Below are positions 48,986 to 57,587 of a DNA stretch of 64,000 nucleotides, piece by piece (the stretch's first letter is position 1; every line of letters begins with the position of its first letter). The notes beneath the pieces are model-generated. The model was not told where the DNA came from. It made no database searches and saw nothing but the letters and a program-made list of their open reading frames with translations. The position numbers were made by a program, and so were the translations under genes. The stretch comes from Bacillus sp. 1NLA3E (GTDB lineage: Bacteria > Bacillota > Bacilli > Bacillales > Cytobacillaceae): positions 2,266,001-2,330,000 of the forward strand of contig NC_021171.1 in the NCBI RefSeq assembly GCF_000242895.2, in the 5' to 3' direction.

Positions 48986-49606
48986 TTATGGAGTTGCTAC
49001 TAGCACCCACGTAATTGTTGATGTATAGGTTCCGATTTTTACATTTCCTGGAACATCGAGCCTGATGGATTGAGAAGGCCAATCTATATTCCATAATCCA
49101 AGTCCTGCATTATTATCTGCCCTAAAAATTGGGACTGGTACACCACCTACATTATCAATACTCGTATCTTTACTTATAGAAGCAACTGGACTATTAGAAG
49201 CTGGGGCATAACCGGGTGTAAAAGAGTCTGGAGCATTGATTTTTAGAGAACCATATGGAAAAGTCTCGTTGTTAGTATTTGTTAATTGATTAGCACTTAC
49301 TTGGACAATCCATCCAGTACCAGTTCCTCTTGCATCAGTGACAGATAGTTGAGTAAGATTTCCATATTGAGTAGACCCAATTCCATTGAGATTAATGGTA
49401 CCAAAGTCAACCGCGTTAGGAATTTTTGAAAAATAGAGACCACCATTTTCGGCTGTTCCTCCTGCTTGTATTGTAACCGTAGCTTGACTGTTTTTTGATT
49501 CCTCTGCTGCGCCTACATCCCCAGCCCACCCAATACTAATTGCCAACAAAACAACCAAAGACACCATCAACGACCATTTGCGGGAATTAAAGCGCTTACG
49601 TTTCAT
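48986..49606 (-). CDS. WxL-domain surface protein, first in operon
   Basis: 206 residues. Signal peptide: KRKRFNSRKWSLMVSLVVLL then AISIGWAGDVGA. The mature part holds the two Trp motifs, GTGWIVQVSANQL (about residues 95-107) and STITWVLVATP at the C-terminus, as expected for WxL domains. It resembles the WxL proteins of lactic acid bacteria and enterococci, for instance in VDFGTINLNG. As first gene of the operon it has a ggtggg ribosome site. It presumably assembles with its sister protein and the DUF916 anchor on the cell wall. Confidence 0.85.
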   Translation of the reverse strand: MKRKRFNSRKWSLMVSLVVLLAISIGWAGDVGAAEESKNSQATVTIQAGGTAENGGLYFSKIPNAVDFGTINLNGIGSTQYGNLTQLSVTDARGTGTGWIVQVSANQLTNTNNETFPYGSLKINAPDSFTPGYAPASNSPVASISKDTSIDNVGGVPVPIFRADNNAGLGLWNIDWPSQSIRLDVPGNVKIGTYTSTITWVLVATP

Positions 49607-49907
49607 ACTTCGTACCCACCTTTGATTAGTGAATTTTCTAAAATTACACTTTCAATTTATCACAATAATTAGAAAAAAACCTCTCTGTAACAAAATGTAC
49701 AAAATATATTCCATATTTTATAAATTTATTTAATTAATGTGGACAAAGGTATAAAGATGTAGGCTATTAATTATTTTTTTGAATCATCATTTCTTCAGGC
49801 TTCAAAGTATTGTTCCACTTTTCATAACCCTTTCATGGTTTGGTAATAAAATATTCATATTTAATCGCTAAGATAAGGGAGGATAGAAAACATTAAGGAG
49901 ATGAACC
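49607..49907. other. Divergent promoter region between the WxL operon and prsA-like gene
   Basis: About 300 bp, AT-rich. No operator or RNA motif was recognised. It must hold promoters in both directions. Confidence 0.4.
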
Positions 49908-50789
49908 ATGTTAGAAATATTTAAAAATCGTAAAGGTATCATTCTAATAACCGCAATATTGATCGTCACCGCCGCCATTCTCGTTGGCTTTAGCTATTTC
50001 AAAAAGGATGATACCGCCGCCAAAGTAAATGGTGAAGCTATCAGCAAAACCGAGCTTAATAGCTTGCTAAATGATCAGTATGGGGCACAAGTGCTAGATT
50101 CCCTCATATCTGAAAAATTAGTTTTACAAGAGGCCAAGAAAAAGAAAATCACTGTGAGTGAAAGTGAACTTAAGAAAGAGCTAAAAACACTACAAGACTC
50201 CTATGGTGGAGAAACTGCTTTTAAGTCAGCTATGAAATCAAGCGGGTTGTCCACGGAAAGAGTGAATAAAGATCTCAAAACATACGTCCTGACCAGAAAA
50301 ATATTAGAACCTCGCATCAAAATTACCGATGCGGAAATGAAAACTTATTTCGATGAAAACAAAGCAACCTTTGCCCAAGATGAGCAAGTAAAAGCTAGTC
50401 ATATTTTAGTAGCAGATGAAAAAACAGCTAATGAAGTAAAGGACAAGCTGGCCAAGGGAGAAGATTTTGCCAAGTTAGCAAAAGAGTACTCTACCGATAC
50501 AGGTACCAAGGATAATGGGGGAGACCTCGGGTTCTTCAAAAAAGGGGATATGGTTCCGGAATTTGAAACGGCCGCTTTCTCTTTAGGCGTGAATGAAATT
50601 AGCGAACCAATTAAAACAGATTATGGTTACCATATTATTAAAGTGGTTGACAAGAAAGCTTCCACAGATGCTAAATATGAAGACCACAAAGCAGAAGTTA
50701 AAGAAGCCATCATGAGTGAAAAAATCCAAACTGAATATACCACATGGTTAGCAGAAGAGAAAAAGGATGCCAAAATAAAAAAATATTAA
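49908..50789 (+). CDS. PrsA-like parvulin foldase, membrane-anchored without lipobox
   Basis: A 293-residue extracytoplasmic peptidyl-prolyl isomerase. An N-terminal hydrophobic helix (about residues 9-28, [19 protein letters not shown]) has no cysteine, so it is a membrane anchor, unlike the lipoprotein PrsA of B. subtilis. A SurA-N-like chaperone region (residues 35-145, [16 protein letters not shown]) precedes the parvulin domain (about 155-248), with [32 protein letters not shown] and [10 protein letters not shown]. It helps secreted proteins fold after export. The ribosome site is aaggag; its own terminator follows. Confidence 0.87.
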   Translation: MLEIFKNRKGIILITAILIVTAAILVGFSYFKKDDTAAKVNGEAISKTELNSLLNDQYGAQVLDSLISEKLVLQEAKKKKITVSESELKKELKTLQDSYGGETAFKSAMKSSGLSTERVNKDLKTYVLTRKILEPRIKITDAEMKTYFDENKATFAQDEQVKASHILVADEKTANEVKDKLAKGEDFAKLAKEYSTDTGTKDNGGDLGFFKKGDMVPEFETAAFSLGVNEISEPIKTDYGYHIIKVVDKKASTDAKYEDHKAEVKEAIMSEKIQTEYTTWLAEEKKDAKIKKY

Positions 50790-51095
50790 CCTTGGGTAAC
50801 CAAGTAAATAAAGACGATGAGCTTAAATTTGCCCATCGTCTTTTCATATTAAAGAGGCGGATAATCTCATTCAAAAATGTGCCACTATGAACAAATTATT
50901 AACAAACTATTTCAGCGCGATTAATTATTTGGTATAAATTGAAAAAACGGTTGAACATTGAAGGATTTCGTTTTACCTTTGACTAAAGAAACCTATTAAC
51001 AAGGTTGTTTTGGTCAAATAAATTGGCTAGACTTTATCAATAAAGAAAGTTATTTATTCAGGATATGTACGTATTGAAGATAGGAAGGTGTTTTT
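50790..51095. other. Intergenic stretch with terminator, about 305 bp
   Basis: The hairpin AAGACGATG/CATCGTCTT (50811-50842) with a T run ends the PrsA-like gene. The remainder is AT-rich upstream region of the two-component operon. Confidence 0.6.
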
Positions 51096-51806
51096 ATGAA
51101 CATTCTGATGATAGAGGATAATGAAAGTGTTTGTTCAATGGTTGAGATGTTCTTTTTAAAGGAAGGCATTAATGGGGAGTTTGTTAATGACGGACTAGAA
51201 GGATATCAACGGTTTCAAAGTGGTGAATGGGATTTATTAATTATCGACTGGATGCTACCTAATATGGATGGCGTGACAATTTGCAGAAAAATACGTGAGG
51301 AAAATAAAACGATCCCGATTATTATGCTAACAGCTAAAGATACAGAGTCTGATCAAGTTCTAGGGCTTGAAATGGGTGCGGATGACTATGTTACAAAGCC
51401 TTTCAGCCCATTAGCTTTAATGGCTAGGATTAAAGCTGTTTCAAGACGTTCAACTATTGCTGGGAAAGAAGAAGAGGCAAATAGAACTCATTTTATCGAA
51501 ACACAATTGTTTAAAATAAGTAAAGATACTCGTGAAGTATTATTGAAGGGTAAGCCCATTACCAACCTCACTCCAAAGGAATTTGATTTACTTTATTATT
51601 TTATCGAACATCCCCGTCAGGTTTTTTCAAGAGAGCAATTATTAGAACGGGTTTGGGGCTATCAATATTATGGAGATGAACGGACTGTAGATGTTCATAT
51701 TAAGCGGTTGCGAAACAAGATTGGGACGCCCAATCAGCCATTTTTACAAACGGTTTGGGGAGTAGGCTATAAATTTGATGAATCGGTGGTAGAAGATGAG
51801 GCTTAA
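51096..51806 (+). CDS. OmpR-family response regulator
   Basis: A 236-residue protein. The receiver domain (1-115) has the acidic pocket E7/D8, phosphorylation site D51 in LLIIDWMLPNMDG, T79 and K101 (DDYVTKPF). The C-terminal winged-helix DNA-binding domain (about 135-232) shows LTPKEFDLLYYFIEHP and ERTVDVHIKRLRNKI. It pairs with the histidine kinase encoded downstream with an 11-nt overlap. Given the HtrA/PspA operon that follows, envelope stress is a plausible input, but this is inference. Confidence 0.93.
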   Translation: MNILMIEDNESVCSMVEMFFLKEGINGEFVNDGLEGYQRFQSGEWDLLIIDWMLPNMDGVTICRKIREENKTIPIIMLTAKDTESDQVLGLEMGADDYVTKPFSPLALMARIKAVSRRSTIAGKEEEANRTHFIETQLFKISKDTREVLLKGKPITNLTPKEFDLLYYFIEHPRQVFSREQLLERVWGYQYYGDERTVDVHIKRLRNKIGTPNQPFLQTVWGVGYKFDESVVEDEA

Positions 51807-53214
51807 GTTTATTTACCAGCTTTTTATTAGTCATATTAGCATTTTGCTAGTCGCCTTCTTAATTTCGAGTGTCGTATTTACAAATTACCTTGAAAAATTT
51901 GTATATCAAAATAAAGCACAAGAGCTTACAAACTATGGTGAGAACATTTTGGATCAATTTGAAAAAATCCAGGTTGGACGAGAGAATATCCTCGGTCAAT
52001 ATAGTTCAGTCCTTAAGGCTAGAAATATAAATTTTATTATCTTTGATGAACACAGCAACGTTGTTTATCCTGTTATTGGTAATATTCCAAGGATACAATT
52101 ATCACAAAATGAATGGAAGAAGATTACCGAAGGGGAAACCGTAGTTGTAAAGCAAGATATTAAACGCTTTGATCAGGATGTTTCTCTTGTTGCCGTACCA
52201 TATTTTGAAAACGGTAGACTACTCGGGGGGATTTTATTATTTTCCCCGATTAGTGGTTCACGTGAAATGATTAGTGAAATTAATAGATATTTACTTTTTA
52301 CAGTGTTGATTGCTTTATCGGTAACTCTCTTATTAAGCTGGGTTCTTTCAAAATTTCATGTTCGCAGAATCCAAAGAATTCGTGACGCAACCTCAATGGT
52401 TTCAGCAGGGAATTATGATGTGCAATTGCCATCGTCAACCTTTGATGAAATTGGCGAGTTAGGGAATGATTTTAATGACATGGTTAAGAAATTAAAAAAT
52501 TCAATGGAAGAGATAGATAGTTTGGAAAATAGACGAAGACAATTTATGGCCGATGTTTCTCATGAAATGCGGACCCCTTTGACCACGATTAGCGGGGTAA
52601 TCGAAGGGATGAGAAGCAAAATGATTTCTGAAGAAGATAAGGAAAAAGGGATCAATTTGGTCAGTAAAGAATCGAAGCGGATGATTAGGCTTGTTAATGA
52701 GAATTTGGATTATGAAAAGATCAGATCCAATCAAATTAAGCTGTTAAAAGAGGATATCCTGGTCACAGACCTCCTAGAAATTATTAAGGAAACACTATTC
52801 ATTCAAGCCGAAGATAAAAATGACCAAATGATTATTGAAGTAGATCCAGACGTAACCTTATATGCTGATTATGACCGCATTATTCAAATTCTTATCAATA
52901 TTTCTAAAAATAGCATTCAATTTACATCTGATGGAACGATTTGGTTGCGAGGCAAAGTAGGCAATAAAGAAACCATTATTGAAATTGAGGACACAGGTGT
53001 TGGAATTCCCGCTGATGAAATCGAATCGATTTGGCGCCGTTTTTATAAAGCTGATTTATCTCGAACAAATAATCCTTATGGAGAATTCGGTTTAGGGTTA
53101 TCGATTGTTAAACAATTAGTCCAACTTCATCAAGGTGAGATTACGGTTACTAGTGAACATGGCAAGGGGACAAAATTTATCATTCGAATTCCAGCCAAAC
53201 AGACAAATGAATAG
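51796..53214 (+). CDS. Sensor histidine kinase
   Basis: A 472-residue membrane kinase. Two membrane helices (about residues 8-30 and 164-185) flank an extracytoplasmic sensor domain of about 130 residues, followed by HAMP (about 186-238), HisKA with phospho-acceptor H256 (MADVSHEMRTPLTTIS), and a HATPase domain with N-box NISKNSI and G-boxes EDTGVGIP and FGLGLSI. The start ATG lies inside the regulator gene (11-nt overlap, translational coupling). A hairpin terminator follows (53220-53258), so the HtrA operon downstream is separately transcribed. Confidence 0.93.
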   Translation: MRLKFIYQLFISHISILLVAFLISSVVFTNYLEKFVYQNKAQELTNYGENILDQFEKIQVGRENILGQYSSVLKARNINFIIFDEHSNVVYPVIGNIPRIQLSQNEWKKITEGETVVVKQDIKRFDQDVSLVAVPYFENGRLLGGILLFSPISGSREMISEINRYLLFTVLIALSVTLLLSWVLSKFHVRRIQRIRDATSMVSAGNYDVQLPSSTFDEIGELGNDFNDMVKKLKNSMEEIDSLENRRRQFMADVSHEMRTPLTTISGVIEGMRSKMISEEDKEKGINLVSKESKRMIRLVNENLDYEKIRSNQIKLLKEDILVTDLLEIIKETLFIQAEDKNDQMIIEVDPDVTLYADYDRIIQILINISKNSIQFTSDGTIWLRGKVGNKETIIEIEDTGVGIPADEIESIWRRFYKADLSRTNNPYGEFGLGLSIVKQLVQLHQGEITVTSEHGKGTKFIIRIPAKQTNE

Positions 53215-53219
53215 GACCT

Positions 53220-53258
53220 AAAACTGGTACCCATTTCGGGTGCCAGTTTTTATTTTTT
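53220..53258 (+). terminator. Terminator of the two-component operon
   Basis: The stem AAACTGGTACCC/GGGTGCCAGTTT followed by ttattttttc. Confidence 0.88.
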
Positions 53259-53442
53259 CTACTATAAAAATGGCAGCAGCAAATAATTAAAAAGTAATGA
53301 TTATTTACATAACTATTCATTATCTTTTACATGTTTGTTAATAGATTGGTCATATTTTCTGGATATGATGAGGGCAGATGAAAGAAAGTGTTGGTTTCCA
53401 AAGAAATTTGTCATTTGGGAGCACGAAATGGAGGGGAAAACG

Positions 53443-54663
53443 ATGGAAGATAATCAACGTCCAGAACCACAAATAGCAGTACAAAAACATTCAATTGGGA
53501 AACAATTTTTTTCGACTGTAACAGGTGGAATCATTGGTTCTCTTTTAACTTTGGCAGTGGTGGGTCCCTATTCAGATACCATCCTAGATCAATTACATTT
53601 AGGGAATCAATCCAAACAAACGGTAACCCAATCAGAAACGACAAAACAGACCACTAGCAACAACAAAACAAGTACTGTTGAGGCAAAGGAAACAACGTAT
53701 CAGCCATCAGACATTGCCGATATGGTAGAACAAGCTTCAAAATCGATTGTAGGCGTGGTCAACATGCAACAATCCAACCGTGGATTTTCAAACCAATCGC
53801 AAACAGTAGAAAGCGGAACTGGATCAGGCGTAATTTTTAAAAAGGATGGGAATTCCGCCTATATCGTAACAAACAATCATGTCATTGAAAACGCTAGTCA
53901 AGTAGAAATTACCTTGTCTGGAGGAGAAAAGACAACTGCAAAAATTGTCGGGGCAGATGCGCTTACAGATCTTGCTGTCCTCCAAATTGATGCCAAGTAT
54001 GCAAGTTCTGTACTTGAGTTTGGAGATTCATCCACTCTTCGATCTGGTGATCAAGTAGTGGCGATCGGTAATCCGCTTGGTCTTGATTTTTCTGGGACAG
54101 TCACACAAGGAATTATCAGCAGCACTGAGCGTTCAATGCCTGTTACAACCTCTAGTGGTGAATGGGAATTAAACGTTATTCAAACCGATGCAGCAATCAA
54201 CCCTGGTAATAGTGGAGGAGCGCTTATTAACACTCAGGGACTGTTAATTGGAATCAACAGTTTAAAAATTTCCGAAAGCGGCGTTGAAGGATTGGGATTT
54301 GCCATTCCAAGTAACGATGTGATTCCAATCGTGAATGAGTTGATACAAAAAGGGAAAATAGACCGGCCCTATTTAGGAGTTAGTCTCGAGGACTTGGAGC
54401 AAATTCCAGCTCAATATTTGCAAGATCTACCACAAAACGTCACAAAAGGTACGATGGTTACTAACCTAGATGATAATTCTGCTGCGAGTAAAGCTGGACT
54501 TAAGGTTCAGGATGTCATCATTTCATTTAATGGGTCAAAAATTGAAAACTCTAGTGATCTTAGAAAAAATCTTTATACCAATGTAAAAATTGGCGACAAA
54601 GTGAATTTAGAAATTTACAGAAATGGAAAATTACAAAAAATCACTGTTACGCTTTCAAAATAA
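53443..54663 (+). CDS. HtrA-like membrane serine protease
   Basis: The product is 406 residues from ATG 53443, 6 nt behind gagggg; in-frame upstream starts lack a ribosome site. One membrane helix (residues 22-41) is followed by a Thr/Ser/Lys-rich linker. The trypsin-like domain has the catalytic triad H146 (VTNNHVIE), D176 (DALTDLAVLQ) and S257 (NPGNSGGAL). A PDZ domain occupies the last 100 residues (GTMVTNLDDNSAASKAGLKV). This S1C layout degrades misfolded proteins at the outer membrane face. It heads an operon with a membrane protein and a PspA homologue. Confidence 0.93.
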   Translation: MEDNQRPEPQIAVQKHSIGKQFFSTVTGGIIGSLLTLAVVGPYSDTILDQLHLGNQSKQTVTQSETTKQTTSNNKTSTVEAKETTYQPSDIADMVEQASKSIVGVVNMQQSNRGFSNQSQTVESGTGSGVIFKKDGNSAYIVTNNHVIENASQVEITLSGGEKTTAKIVGADALTDLAVLQIDAKYASSVLEFGDSSTLRSGDQVVAIGNPLGLDFSGTVTQGIISSTERSMPVTTSSGEWELNVIQTDAAINPGNSGGALINTQGLLIGINSLKISESGVEGLGFAIPSNDVIPIVNELIQKGKIDRPYLGVSLEDLEQIPAQYLQDLPQNVTKGTMVTNLDDNSAASKAGLKVQDVIISFNGSKIENSSDLRKNLYTNVKIGDKVNLEIYRNGKLQKITVTLSK

Positions 54664-54694
54664 ATGAGGTCTAAATAGAAAGGAGGTGAAATCA

Positions 54695-55252
54695 ATGAGA
54701 AAAAGGATTTTTTGGTTCTTAGGTATTGCTGTTACAGCGGTCATCCTGTTCCAATTTGCAAAAATGGCTGTTTTTCACTTTAATTGCTCTTCTGTTGCAC
54801 AAGTATCACAACAAGGAAAATACTTTAGCGCACAAGGTTTACATAACGGTGGATTTGAGCAATTTAATGGTCCTTCTCAAAACATGATGATGGGTGGTCA
54901 TGAAAGATTTGCAAATGGAAATGGAGGCCATGAAAACTGGTTTTTCCCGATGCTAATTGATCTAGGCCTGATTGGTTTTGGTTGGGTTTTATGGAAACTT
55001 GGAAATAAAAATAAACTGCAGAAGTCATTTGGTGCAGCACTACTATTTATAGGGGTTTGGGCCCTTTTACCAAACTGGCTTGTTCTTATTGCACTGATTG
55101 CAGGTGGGTATTACTGGTATAAATCAAGAAAAAAAAGTGAGACTCCAAATACATTTACTGGAGGAATTGATCAAGAATTTGCTGTAGCACCTAGTAAAAA
55201 TTTTGATTTTCTGGATGAGTGGGAACGAACCATTAAAGAGGAGGATAATTAA
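54695..55252 (+). CDS. Membrane protein in the HtrA-PspA operon (LiaI-like position)
   Basis: 185 residues from ATG 54695, with aggaggtg upstream. Residues 5-22 are a hydrophobic helix (FWFLGIAVTAVILFQFAK), followed by a Gly/Asn/Met/His-rich extracytoplasmic segment (about residues 50-80, QNMMMGGHERFANGNGGHEN), then two more hydrophobic segments (WFFPMLIDLGLIGFGWVLW and AALLFIGVWALLPNWLVLIA) and an acidic tail. It lies 31 bp after htrA and 1 bp before pspA. By position it corresponds to the small membrane partner that docks PspA/LiaH, but no clear family match was recognised. Confidence 0.65.
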   Translation: MRKRIFWFLGIAVTAVILFQFAKMAVFHFNCSSVAQVSQQGKYFSAQGLHNGGFEQFNGPSQNMMMGGHERFANGNGGHENWFFPMLIDLGLIGFGWVLWKLGNKNKLQKSFGAALLFIGVWALLPNWLVLIALIAGGYYWYKSRKKSETPNTFTGGIDQEFAVAPSKNFDFLDEWERTIKEEDN

Positions 55253-55253
55253 G

Positions 55254-55925
55254 ATGGGTATTTTTAAACGGTTAAAAGGGATTGCCCTTGCAGATATCAA
55301 CTCTACTATCGATAAATTGGAAGACCCAATTAGTATGCTAAAGCAATATCTAAGAGATTTAGAAGTTGAAATTAAGAAGGCTGAAAAATCACTATCCAAC
55401 CAACTTTTTATAGAAAAGAAATATGAATACATCATCGGAGAAGTAGAGGAAGTCATCATCAAGCGGACTCGGCAGGCACAATTAGCGGTTGATCAGCATG
55501 AAGATGAAATCGCAAAGCTGGCATTACAAGATAAAATATCCCAAGAGAAAAAATTAAGCAATGTTCAAATGGCGTATGATTCGACGAAAAAGCAAACCAC
55601 TATTTTATATGGCCAAATAAAAAAATTAAAAGAAACATATGAAGAGTTACAGCAAAAAAAATTAGCTCTCATTTCCAGAGCGAATGCCGCACAGGCAACA
55701 AACCAAGTGAATCAAACATTGGTTTCATTCTCACCAGAAAATGCTGTTAAGGGATTTGCACGAATGGAAGACCAAATTCTGAACCTTGAGGCTAAGGCAA
55801 GTGCAACGCAATCATTTTATGAAATGAAACGACCACAGGAATCATTCTATTTGGACAAAGCCCTTCAAGATGAAGTCCAACTAGAATTAGACAAGCTAAA
55901 GAAAGTAAAAAACGAAACATTATAA
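55254..55925 (+). CDS. PspA/IM30 family membrane-stress protein
   Basis: The product is 223 residues from ATG 55254, chosen because gaggagg is directly upstream. The N-terminal amphipathic helix (MGIFKRLKGIALADINSTID) is the lipid-binding part; the rest is the long coiled coil typical of PspA, Vipp1 and LiaH, with DPISMLKQYLRDLE as a family mark. These proteins coat and protect the cytoplasmic membrane under stress by ESCRT-III-like polymers. Gene order htrA, membrane protein, pspA suggests a joint response to envelope damage. Confidence 0.92.
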   Translation: MGIFKRLKGIALADINSTIDKLEDPISMLKQYLRDLEVEIKKAEKSLSNQLFIEKKYEYIIGEVEEVIIKRTRQAQLAVDQHEDEIAKLALQDKISQEKKLSNVQMAYDSTKKQTTILYGQIKKLKETYEELQQKKLALISRANAAQATNQVNQTLVSFSPENAVKGFARMEDQILNLEAKASATQSFYEMKRPQESFYLDKALQDEVQLELDKLKKVKNETL

Positions 55926-55968
55926 AAAAAATAAATGGCTCGTCCTTTAAGGACGGGCCACTTATTTG
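55924..55968 (+). terminator. Terminator between pspA and selD
   Basis: The stem ATAA.TGGC.CGTCC/GGACG.GCCA.TTAT ends both convergent transcripts; T or A runs occur on both sides. Confidence 0.85.
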
Positions 55969-55987
55969 TGTGGAAGGATCACCTTGC

Positions 55988-57043
55988 TTAATCCCGTGTT
56001 ACATAAATTAATTTATCTTTTTGCTCGGTTACTCTTCCAATAATTTCAGCGATAGCGTGACCTCGCTGATGGAGTGCATCTATATATTGATTTGCTTCGG
56101 TTTCATCCAAAGCAACCAACAATCCCCCAGATGTAATCGCGTCGCATAGGATGATTTCTTCTTCAGGTAAAATCGAGTCATAATCAACGTCGTTTTCAAG
56201 CCATTTATGATTTGATTTAGATCCGCCAGGAACCACTCCGGCCTTGGCCAATTCAAACGTGCCTGGAAGAACTGGAATTTTAGCTAGTGAGATTTCAAAG
56301 CTGACATTACTTCCCCGTGCCATTTCACTTCCATGCCCAAGTAGGCCGAAACCTGTAACGTCTGTAACAGCATATGGATGAAAAGCAGTGAGCACTTCAG
56401 CGGCTGTTTTATTAAGAGATGCCATCGTTTCTGTAACCAGTTCTTCCTGTTCTGGTGTAACTGCGTTTCGTTTTATTCCGGTAGTGAGGATTCCCACACC
56501 AATCGGTTTTGTGATGACAAGCACATTACCTGGCTTTGCGCCAACGTTTTTCCATATTTTATCTGGATGGACAATGCCCGTTACGGATAAGCCAAATTTT
56601 GGTTCCTGATCATCAATTGAATGACCACCAACCGTGTAGGCACCTGCTTCTTTTACTTTATCAGCAGCACCACGTAATATGTCCGAAAGAATTTCCGGTC
56701 CCAATTTTTTTACAGGGTATCCAACTATGTTCAGAACGGTCTTAGGTTCACCACCCATAGCATAGACATCGCTCAAAGCATTTGCGGCAGCAATTTGCCC
56801 AAATTTATATGGATCATCTACAATCGGGGTAAAATAGTCTAGCGTTTGGATTAATGCGATGGAGTCAGTTAATTGAAAAACTCCGGCATCATCTGATGTT
56901 TCGTGCCCAACAAGCAATTCTGGAATGGGCTCTTGTTTTGGTAATAGGCGCAATACTTGCGCTAAGTCCTCAGGACCAATTTTACAGCCTCAGCCAGCTT
57001 TTGATGATAATGATGTTAGGCGTACTTTTTCTTGTTCGTTCAC
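55988..57043 (-). CDS. selD: Selenophosphate synthetase with in-frame UGA (selenoprotein SelD)
   Basis: SelD makes selenophosphate from selenide and ATP, the selenium donor for Sec-tRNA. The full frame has 351 residues from GTG 57043 (ggaggtgg upstream) and includes TGA at 56990-56992. The TGA is at residue 18, in KAG-U-GCKIGPEDLAQVL, exactly where E. coli SelD has catalytic Cys17 (GCGCK); Lys21 follows. ATP-binding motifs downstream are intact (HETSDDAGVFQL, YTVGGHSIDDQEPKFGLSVT, VTDVTGFGLLGH). Ignoring UGA recoding loses the first 30 residues including the active site. SelD selenoproteins are known in other Sec-decoding organisms. It is divergent from the SelW-like gene and selA. Confidence 0.93.
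56965..56977 (-). promoter_or_regulatory. Candidate SECIS hairpin of selD
   Basis: On the minus strand, GGTCC and GGACT (one G-T pair) form a stem around loop TGA, which begins 18 nt after the UGA codon. It is short and is the weakest of the three candidate elements, but distance and a G in the loop fit bacterial SECIS rules. Confidence 0.5.
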
Positions 57044-57210
57044 CGTTTACCACCTCCATAGTTATTATACCTTTAATTAAGAAATCTCGCATCCAATACA
57101 AACAGAAGATTTGTTGAAAAGTATTTGCTTATAATACAATATCAATACCCTATCAAAAGAGAAAAGTCGTGGAGCAGCATCAAACATTGTTTAAGGAGGA
57201 ATTTAGTGCG

Positions 57211-57447
57211 ATGAAAAAGTACCATTTAGTCGTTGAGTTTTGCATGATGTGAAATTATGCACCAAAAGCTGCGAGTCTCGCGGAAGATTTATTTACTCAT
57301 TTCCGATCTAATATTGAAAAATTGGAGCTTATTCCGTCGTCTGGTGGCGTTTTTGAGGTCACAATCAATGGCGAAAAAATATATTCAAAAAAAGAAACGG
57401 GATTGTTTCCAAGTTCGGAAGCCATAATAGAGAAAATGGAAGGATAG
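57211..57447 (+). CDS. SelW/SelT/SelH-like Rdx selenoprotein (UGA recoded)
   Basis: A 78-residue thioredoxin-like protein of the Rdx family. The start MKKYHLVVEFCMM is followed by TGA at 57250-57252 (residue 14), giving the redox motif C11-x-x-U14, the usual CxxU/CxxC of selenoproteins W, T and H. After it, NYAPKAASLAEDLF, the Gly-Gly strand SSGGVFEVTINGEKIYSK and FPSSEAIIEKM follow the family exactly. The ATG has aaggagg upstream. It lies between selD (divergent) and selA (same strand, 140 bp on). Role: probably a thiol-selenol redox partner; substrates are unknown. A stop-based annotation would miss the gene. Confidence 0.9.
57269..57283 (+). promoter_or_regulatory. Candidate SECIS hairpin of the SelW-like gene
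   Basis: CTGCGA and TCGCGG form a 6-bp stem (one G-T pair) with apical loop GTC, which starts 23 nt after the UGA codon. Distance and G in the loop fit bacterial SECIS rules. Confidence 0.6.
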
Positions 57448-57451
57448 TTTA

Positions 57452-57498
57452 AGTAAGAGGCTGACTCATTAACTGTGTCAGTCTCTTACTATTTTTTT
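57452..57498 (+). terminator. Terminator of the SelW-like gene
   Basis: The stem AGTAAGAGGCTGACTCA and TGTGTCAGTCTCTTACT pair with minor mismatches, then a T run. selA therefore probably has its own promoter or depends on readthrough. Confidence 0.9.
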
Positions 57499-57587
57499 AT
57501 GAAGTAGGTAGGAAAGAACCCAGCTATCCACATGAAAAATAATGATATAATAATTGGAGAAGTTTCACCTAATTTGGAGGGGTATTT

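Noticed and set aside
56378-57117. Plus-strand frames opposite selD
   Set aside because: They are mirror frames of selD without ribosome sites, and selD is a well-supported gene.
57044-57210. selC (tRNA-Sec) between selD and the SelW-like gene
   Set aside because: The 167-bp gap has no long acceptor or variable-arm structure and is AT-rich. It is a promoter region.
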